The notes under the pieces were generated by a model. That model had not been told where the DNA came from. It saw only the letters and a list, made by a program, of their open reading frames with translations, and ran no database searches. A stretch of 64,000 nt of DNA from Aspidapion aeneum (Eukaryota > Arthropoda > Insecta > Coleoptera > Brentidae): NCBI GenBank assembly GCA_963576565.1, contig OY755047.1, positions 4,248,931 through 4,312,930 of the forward strand, read 5' to 3'. Positions 56,611 to 64,000 of this stretch are shown in pieces (position 1 is the first letter of the stretch; each line of letters starts with the position of its first letter). A program made the translations under genes and the position numbers.

Positions 56611-57900
56611 TAGCACAAAAATCACATCAACGTTAAATTAACGTGAACAAAAATAACAAAGTTTTTTTTTACTTGAAAACAACCTCATACCATGTAATAT
56701 TTCTTTTGTTAAATCTACATGCTTAAAGATAACTTAAAAACAAGGAGAAATCAAGCTATAAAAATGTACTTTTTGCTGAAGTTTCTGGTCCTGTGTATAT
56801 AACGTGTTTTTTACCCTCGTTATTTTCATGTACCAAATTCACACTTGAAAAGTCCTCCCCAACATGTTCTAAAACGCCACTAGATTAAGACTTCTCAAAC
56901 TTACTAACTTTCTGCGTCTTTTTTGGTCACGTTTTTTTAATAACATTTTTTTAACTTAAAAGAGACACGAAAGGAAGTTATAAAAGTTCACTAGTTTAAG
57001 ACTACAACACTTCAAGACAATTTTAAAGATGTCGCTCAAGGCAAGACAAAATATCTATATATCTATCTATATACGTTTTTTTTTAAAGCTAAACAAGGTT
57101 TTTTAACAATAAACACTTTCACAGAATATTAATGTGTCTTTATCAGGTTAATAACAGATGCGTCGTGATCGTGGATCAGGGATCAGTTCCTTAACAGGTT
57201 TTTGGAGTTCAGAGGCCAAAGCACTGCCTGATAGATTTCGTCAAAGTGAAAAATCCCGACAATAGGTGACGCTGCTGCTAGTAAAATCTCAAAAATAATC
57301 GGTAGAAAAGCCATGCAAGTCGCGTTTTAAAATTCGTGCAGAAAGGCGTGAATCTAATGTGATTTTAACGTTTATAAAAATCACTTGAAACTAACGTAAA
57401 AACATTGCTGTTTTAAATTGATAATGGCGTTATTGAAACGCAGTTTTTCGCAACGTTATTTTTTATAACGTTAATGAATGACCTATTAAACTTGTTTTTA
57501 TATACGAAATAAACGTTTTTTTCTAGCAGCTTTTAAAATCAACGTTTTTTTTTCTCACGCCTTTTTTACGTGTTAAACAATTGCAATATAAATTTCTGCC
57601 CCCCCCCCCACAATTTATAACGTCACCAGCCGCCACTGGTTACTCTCATTGCAAAAAGTAAAAATCGATGAATATTCGTGCATATTTTGACCTTAATGTT
57701 CTCTTATAAACTACAACAGACAATTTTTTTAGTAATTTTTTTTGGCCTAGTTCTCATTCTTAAATGGACGGTACCATGAGCAAGTCAAGTCTATTTGAGC
57801 GTTTAATACTGGTTTTAAAAAAGTTATGAATTTTGTTAATCAAAAACTTGTTTTGCAAAAAATTACCGGATTTTGTTTTTAATATAATATGTTACAATAC
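56611..57900. other. Decayed TE body, mostly unassigned
   Basis: AT-rich. Probably the remainder of the hAT-like element up to about 57641, judged by the AGCCGCCACTG end. No intact frame. Confidence 0.35.
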
Positions 57901-57904
57901 ATGC

Positions 57905-59738
57905 AACGAAACGGATACCTCTATTAAGCGGACACTCCCTTTAGGCGGACAAAATTGTTGGAACCAAGCTTTTCCCTATTGCTTTAGATGTTAAACTCAC
58001 TCCTATAACCGGACACTCTAATAACCGGACGAGGACAATTTTTTTGGTTAAAAAATTTTGAAACCCCCCTTAACCGGACGCGAACCTCTGACAACGGTAC
58101 GGAGCGCTGCACGATATGGGCATAAATATTATGTAGTATGTTGGCAACAACGCACTTTGCAGCCGGGGAATTACCTCTTTATGTTTTAATGCGGAGACTA
58201 AATACTTCTGTCGTATTTACAAAATATTTTATTCGGCGGGACTGCTGTGTTTATTTTTATTGTTCAGTTGGGTAGTATAGATCTCTTTATAATTGCGCCT
58301 GGTAAAAATCTTCTTAGTTTACGTGAAAAAATGGAAGTTCCCAACAAACATTTAAAGTTGTAACGACGAAACGCCAACTAGAAAGAATTTCTTAAAAGTA
58401 ACCGCAACGTACTCCCGCTACGTCTCAGTATACCATACAGCGACGTTATAATTCCCTAAGTGGGGAACCAATTTCTGGTTGTAACTACTAGGCCAAGTGT
58501 TTAAAGTCACTGTAGTAACAACTACACTACTACGTCGTAGCCAGGTATCTACTACGTCGAAGAGGCTGTTTTTTTCCGTAATGGCATCAAAGTTGCGATG
58601 TAGTTGCAAATAATATAATCGTTTCTTTTTGGTAGAATTGTAACACAATATGGTGGACACAACAGTAAACAGACTCGCTTAGTTTTTTTGTTTGGTTATG
58701 GTTATAATATGAACTATGTTATCCAAAAGTGTGAGAATTTACGAGCAGAGGATCAAAATTCGAGTGCGACGCAAAGTTTTTTGTATAACATGCATTATAT
58801 ATATTGCAAAAAACCGGTGCGCCCGTAAAATTGAGCCGTTTTCTGGTAGCTGATGGAATTTTTGTGTTGTGATTTTGGAGGTTATGTTTTCATAATCGAC
58901 AGTTAACTCCAACAAATGGTGCTTAAGAAGAGCATTTTTGGTAAGCTTCAACTAATTTGTTTATAAAATAGTATGGCTCTTTAATATGAGCTCATAAAAC
59001 GACAACAAAAATATTAAATTTTCTTTCTTACATAAAAACATGGCGTCCCAAACTATATTCCCTGATAGTCGAAAAGGTTACTTGAAAGTAGTTGCGGCTT
59101 TAAAGTTGATCCAAAAAGTTATTTTGTCTACATTGTTACATCAGATGTTACTATGATGACACAAACTTTTGTGGTAAAAATTAAAGTTATAATGTAGTTG
59201 TCGGATACACTTGTTTGGGACTCCAATGAAGCTTAACTTTCTAGTGGTAATTAAGTAGGATATAAAAGTCAGGGCGACTACGAAATAACGACTAAAAAGA
59301 AAGTAAAACTTTAGCAACGTCCTATTGTGGTAGAGAAGACTATCAGAATCGACTATCAAGAAACAATCCTATGAAGTAGTTTAGAGGGTCGTTTTTACGA
59401 AACATCTACTATTTCCTGATACTAAATAGTTGTTAGAACTAAAAAGTAACAAATTTTGGTTGGGATCACCACATTTCTACTATAAGAAAGTAGCAAAGCC
59501 TTTAGAACATGTAGCCGCTACTATAAATGTTAGTTGGGTTGTTAACGTTTTAAAGAAGGAACATATCAGCACGAAAGATCGCTGATAAATTTAATATCGG
59601 AAAAACTCAAGCAGCGGAAATTGTTAATAAATATATATTAAAATTTCGCAGTTCTCTCTCATAAGCGGACACCTCCAATAAGCGGACAAAATCGACGAAA
59701 CCGTGAGTGTCCCCTTATAGGAGGTTTCACTGTATACT
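57905..59738 (+). mobile_element. pogo/Tigger-like element split by a CCCAAC transposon
   Basis: Left part 57905-58339 and right part 59539-59738 are colinear with 40305-40940. The sequence breaks in the middle of the HTH coding start (after a GGAAGTT, resuming at GTTAACG). The right end closes GAGGTTTCACTGTA. Confidence 0.8.
58340..59538. mobile_element. DNA transposon with CCCAAC termini, copy 2 (1199 bp)
   Basis: Near-identical to 17248-18445 over the full length; I noticed only scattered differences, for example around 58891, 59076, 59384 and 59425. Target duplication TT (58338-58339, 59539-59540). Confidence 0.87.
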
Positions 59739-59999
59739 TTTCTTTAGAAAAATATAACAAGTTCTAGTTGACCTTTATAATAATAATAATATATTTTTGT
59801 GGGTGGGTTATGTCTGTACTGCACTCTCTTATTTAATATTATTATTATACTCCCTGTCCCACTGAAATTATTTCATCTTGTATACAGGGTGCTTAAGGTT
59901 AAGTCGGTACTATTGCTAACTCTCTTATTTTTAGAGCCAGTTAAATGAATTGTAGTATTTTTTCAGCTAATCACGTTGGTGACAATAAATGAAAAGACC

Positions 60000-60485
60000 A
60001 TATCGTGGGCTGAATGCAATAGTTAGGTAACTCGATTTTTGTAGTTTTGTTTGTTAAAGTTAAAGTTGTCCAGTTTTTGCACTAATAATTTTTGGTGCAA
60101 GAATTGGGTATCTTAAGTTACCTACTTTTAATATTCAGATAACGGCTTAAAGTTTCTGTAGAAACCAGCTATCTATAGTTAGCCATTATTTATATGATCA
60201 TAAAGTAGGTAACTACAATTGTCTTCTTTTATAAAATAAAAAGTTCAGAAAATAGAGAAAAACATACTGGTATCTAAAGTTATCTATTTATAGCTCCAAA
60301 AAAGTTTACATGTTTGAATTGTCTACTTTTTACATTTGCAGATAGACGTCGTCAGTTTAGAATAACGTATTATCCAGCTTTTGCATTCGATAGCTCTTGA
60401 TTCCCACTATATGAAAAAGTAGATAACTCAAAATCATGAAATTTCGAGTTACCCAACTATTGCATTTAGCCCACGATATTATCAC
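60000..60485. mobile_element. MITE, about 480 bp
   Basis: Inverted ends CGTGGGCTGAATGCAATAGT and (complement) CGTGGGCTAAATGCAATAGT, continuing into TTACC/GGTAACTCGA. Flanked by ATAT on both sides. Confidence 0.7.
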
Positions 60486-61791
60486 CTATGTTTAGGAAAG
60501 TTGTTAATAGGTCAAACAAGTTGCGTGGTTAATCGGGTAAAAAGGAGTTTTTGTTTCTTTAATGTTTTTCCGTGGGTAGCTTGAAGGCTGAACCTCACGG
60601 GGGTCAAAGATCTAATGGACCTCTTATAAGTGTTGACAGTTAACTGTTTCGTCCTTATGGGACTCCTCAGAACACTGCTTGGTCAATGTGACACTCTTTC
60701 AAAGTTAATTAGACGGTTTTGTCTCTAATCCTATGTAAATAGTGGGAAAACTTTCGCAAGAAGCGCCATCTACCTAGATACGAGAGAAACCAGAACGAGA
60801 GCAGGCGAAAATAAGCTGCTATACATATCGATCAATGAAAAGATCAATTACAAATAAAAAGAAACAAACTAATCCGTGACCTACGACAGCTCTTCTGCCT
60901 TTCAGCCCAAATCAACGCTTATTGCGTTTTTTATCCGCCATCAGACACGTGAGCGTCAATCAGCAGAATTTTTAAGCCAAATAATACTAACAAACGTGCA
61001 ATTTAGTACCCGTGAATTTAAAAATCAAATCAAAGAAACAAGAACTCCTTTTTATCTGATTAGCCAAGAAACTTTTGATTTTTACATTAAAATTAATATA
61101 TGGGTCATATACTCATTGCACACAGACAGACATCACGACGATATTGCTAAGATAGGTCAAAATACACCTAAATAACATATATTAGACGTAATGTCAAAAA
61201 AAAAAAATTGTCGAAAATAATACCTCTTCTAGACATTGCTGTGCGGGCTAGGAAGGTAAAAAGAACACAGTTCTCCCTAAAATAATGACGAAAAAATATC
61301 GTTTTTATCCCTAAAGTGCGAAAAATATCTAAAGAAATTAATTTTAAATAAAAAATATCGGATATATTTCAAAAGAATTGCATTTAAATAATATCGGTAA
61401 TAAATATGTTAAATACTGTCTGAACGCACCTTAGTTTCTAATAAAAAAACAAAAAAACACAATTTTAAATAAATTACCCTTTTAGTTAAGAATTTTAAAT
61501 TATGTTTATCAAGTTTTTTCTAGTTTCTTAATAGTTGTTGAAATATTTATTTTCGCAAAAAACAACTAAACAATCGCTTACAGATTTATTTATTCTTATT
61601 TTCAAATTATTTCCTAACGGTAAGACTAGGTTCTTTCATTAAGCAAACCATTCATTTCTTGTTTTTTTTTTGGTCTCCTAAAAGCGCTCTTCTATTTTTA
61701 ACAATGACTTTTTTATTAACTAAAATACTTGTTTAGCTTTACTTAAGTTCAAAAACCCAAGGTGACTTGACTATAGCTTGTTCAAATGATA
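60486..61791. other. Unassigned, with a TE fragment at 61115-61262
   Basis: 61115-61262 is an inverted relative of 38190-38330 (ACAGACAGACATCACGACGA, TAGGTCAAAATACACC). The rest is AT-rich without recognisable genes. Confidence 0.35.
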
Positions 61792-62485
61792 TACAGGGTG
61801 TCCCATAACTTAGGGGCCATAGTGCAGCAGGTGATAGAGGAGGTTATTTCCGAGACAAAAGTTTATATAACATGGGGTCAAAACACATCTGTTTCTAAGA
61901 TATAGGATTTCTAAAGTTTGAGGAGTGGGGGGAAAAAGGGTTTTAGAAAAAAAATCTGTCATACTCAGCTAATTGTGATTTAAAAAAGTGGTTCTTTTTT
62001 CTGATAAAATTACAAGTTTGGAAGTGGAAGATACAGACAGGCTGTTAAACTAACCTCCAAAAATGTTTAAAAAATAATAATTAAAAAAAAAATTTTGTCT
62101 ACTTATTCTTTTAAAGAATCTCAATAATATTTTATTACTATGTCTAGCTAGAGACTTGTTTTTATTAGCAAAAAATATAAAAAAAACATTGCGTTTAATA
62201 TGGCAATCATAAAAATTTATACCAAAAAAATAGTTTTTCGAAAAAAAATTGACCGACTAATTTTTTTTTTTATTTCAATTTATTGCTCTTGTTCTAATAC
62301 ATGACTTTATCCAATTTCATATTTTTAATGTGTTTTTTTAAAAAGTTTTATTATCAAAAAAGTTTTAAAAATCGCCAACTTTGATGCTCTGTATCTCGAG
62401 AAAGAAAGAGTTTTGACCCATGCATTATAGGAACTTTTTTATCAGATGTTGGCCTATGGCTTCTAAGTTATGGGACACCCTGTAT
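61792..62485. mobile_element. MITE with TACAGGGTGTCCCATAACTTA ends, uninterrupted copy
   Basis: Inverted ends TACAGGGTGTCCCATAACTTA and AAGTTATGGGACACCCTGTA. The interior matches 15222-16543 without the Helitron-like insertion, so it serves as the empty site. Confidence 0.85.
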
Positions 62486-63040
62486 GCCTATACTATTTTT
62501 TCCTACGACCACATATAAAAATAATGGATTTCACACGATTTACATACTCAGAAAACATTAAATTTCACCCGTGTGCAGAAATTTTTCCGCGCATGTGTGG
62601 AAGAGTAATTTTTCGCATATGTATAAAAAAGTGTACGATAACGTTACAAACAATTGTTGAAGTGAATTTTGTTTTTTGTTCGCCTGTGTCTATTCGCATG
62701 CTTTCGCAGGGCAAAGAATCAAGTGTTGAACCTGCGTACATTACAAAAATAGTGTCGGGTTATTATTTTAATTATTTTGCACAATGTTCCCTGTGTACGA
62801 CGCAGTGTGTGTTATTAAAAAAACGTGTTCGAGGTGGAACGACGATGACAAAAAAGACGTTTACACTTTTGAAATGCCGTCCCCTATATTAAACGTAAAT
62901 AAACCGGCGAAGGTTAAAGACAAAGTGTACATTTGACACTTTAAAGAATCGTGGTACAAAAATTTAAAGGATAGATGAATTTGCCTCACATACAAGCAGT
63001 AAAATTTAAATTAAATTGCGATCGCATCATCGTGAACCTA
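62486..63040. other. Unassigned; one 140-codon frame of doubtful meaning
   Basis: A plus-strand frame (62470-62892) is open but begins inside the MITE end and shows no domain. I do not call it a gene. Confidence 0.3.
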
Positions 63041-63042
63041 CT

Positions 63043-63140
63043 ACAGTGAAACCTCCTATAAGCGGACACTCACGGTTTCGTCGATTTTGTCCGCTTATTG
63101 AAGGTGTCCGCTTATTAGAGAGAACTGCGAAATTTTAATC
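63043..63140 (-). mobile_element. pogo/Tigger-like right-end fragment
   Basis: TACAGTGAAACCTCCTATAA, then AGCGGACACTCACGG, inverted relative to 40845-40940. It is cut off at AAATTTTAA, where the 142-bp family block begins. Confidence 0.8.
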
Positions 63141-64000
63141 TGAGGGCACGGCAGTGCCTCGCCAAGTTCGCGCGTCGTTACCATCTTTTCTTGAAACATT
63201 TTAGCCGATATTTGACCTACCTAACACTCTACTTCGGAATGAGCTACGCAAACTTTGCACAGTCGTAGATCTCCATGGAGTTAACAACCCCTCCAAGTTT
63301 CATGGAATTCCATAAAGTAGTAAAGTAGTTACGAAATTTCAAAAAACGTCGAAATTGCCACTCACTCACTCACTCATGTATAAATCATCAATATTCTACT
63401 GTACTTCCAGACCTGCTAAAAAGCTGAAAATTAATTTACTCCCCTCCCCTATACATTTAAAGTTATGTAAAAGTAGCATCGCCCACTTCCAGAAATGCTA
63501 GAGAGTTGAGCTTTGGCAGACTGATAGGAAATATGATAAAACTATAGGAAAAAATCACAAAACCGCAAAATTTTAATATACTCCCCTCCCCTATACATTT
63601 AAAGTTATGTAAAAGTAGCATTGCCCACTTCCAGAAATGCTAGAGAGTTGAGCTTTGGCAGACTAATAGGAACTATGATAAAACTATAGGAAAAAATTAA
63701 AATACCCCAAAATTCTAATTTACTTCCCTCTCCTATAAATGTAAAGTTAAGTAAAAGTAACATTGCCTACTTCCAGACATGCTAGAGAGCTGAGCTTTGG
63801 AAGACCGATAGTAACTATGATAAAGTTATAGAAAAAAATTAAAACACCCCAAAATTCTAATTTACTTCCTTCCCCTATAAATGTAAAGTTATGTAAAAGT
63901 AACACTGCTCACTTCCAGAAATGCTACAGAGCTGAACTTTTTAAGACTAAAAGACAATATGATAAAACTATACGAAAAAATTTAAAAACACCATGAGTGT
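63141..64000. repeat. 142-bp tandem family, four or more units, runs off the window
   Basis: Head GAGGGCACGGCAGTGCCTCG, CACTCACTCACTC run, then units anchored on CCACTTCCAGAAATGCTAGAG at 63482, 63624, 63766 and 63908, exactly 142 bp apart. Confidence 0.92.

Noticed and set aside
62470..62892. 140-codon plus-strand frame
   Set aside because: Begins inside a MITE end, shows no domain and no splice or promoter support; Cys-rich look may be chance.

Overview
The window is AT-rich, intron-rich eukaryotic DNA loaded with transposable elements. The proteins point to an insect. A beetle is plausible from the AT content and TE load, but the sequence does not fix the species. Only two host genes can be supported, and they lie tail to tail. 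No rRNA, tRNA or CRISPR was seen.

Gene 1 (+ strand, 176 to 15040 or 19469) is the 3' part of the chemosensory co-receptor Ir25a. Exons at 176-395, 3146-3330 and 6975-7122 join in phase and encode the end of the pore region and the second ligand-binding lobe. Two different 3' ends follow. One is a two-exon end (13581-13708 plus 14730-15040). The other is a single exon (19109-19469) that re-encodes the same segment, last transmembrane helix included, with a diverged tail. Both accept the same upstream donor in the same phase. The 5' part of the gene lies left of the window.

Gene 2 (- strand, 43521 to 20513) is a leucine-zipper putative tumor suppressor (LZTS/Fez1 family) homologue. Six exons join in phase to 633 codons including the stop: 43264-43521, 29545-29683, 26815-27061, 24459-24669, 21650-21801 and 20513-21443. 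Its first intron is about 13.6 kb. Everything from 43522 to 64000 is repeat-derived or unassigned; it may be upstream intergenic DNA or a non-coding 5' intron.

Most remaining sequence is mobile. (a) A Helitron/Helentron-like family carries a (GACA)n core; one insertion can be bounded by an uninterrupted copy of its target. (b) hAT-type MITEs with 8-bp duplications are frequent. (c) A 1.2-kb element has CCCAAC termini and 2-bp duplications and is present twice, nearly identical. (d) A 1.9-kb TTAA-site element sits inside a Penelope endonuclease reading frame. (e) A Harbinger-like element with a TTA duplication carries an intact-looking hammerhead ribozyme motif; further hammerheads occur at Penelope ends. 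(f) There are pogo/Tigger remnants, several non-LTR reverse transcriptase fragments, palindromic foldback elements, and tandem arrays with 128-, 142-, 169- and about 305-350-bp periods. Insertions are nested up to three deep, so relative ages can be read directly.
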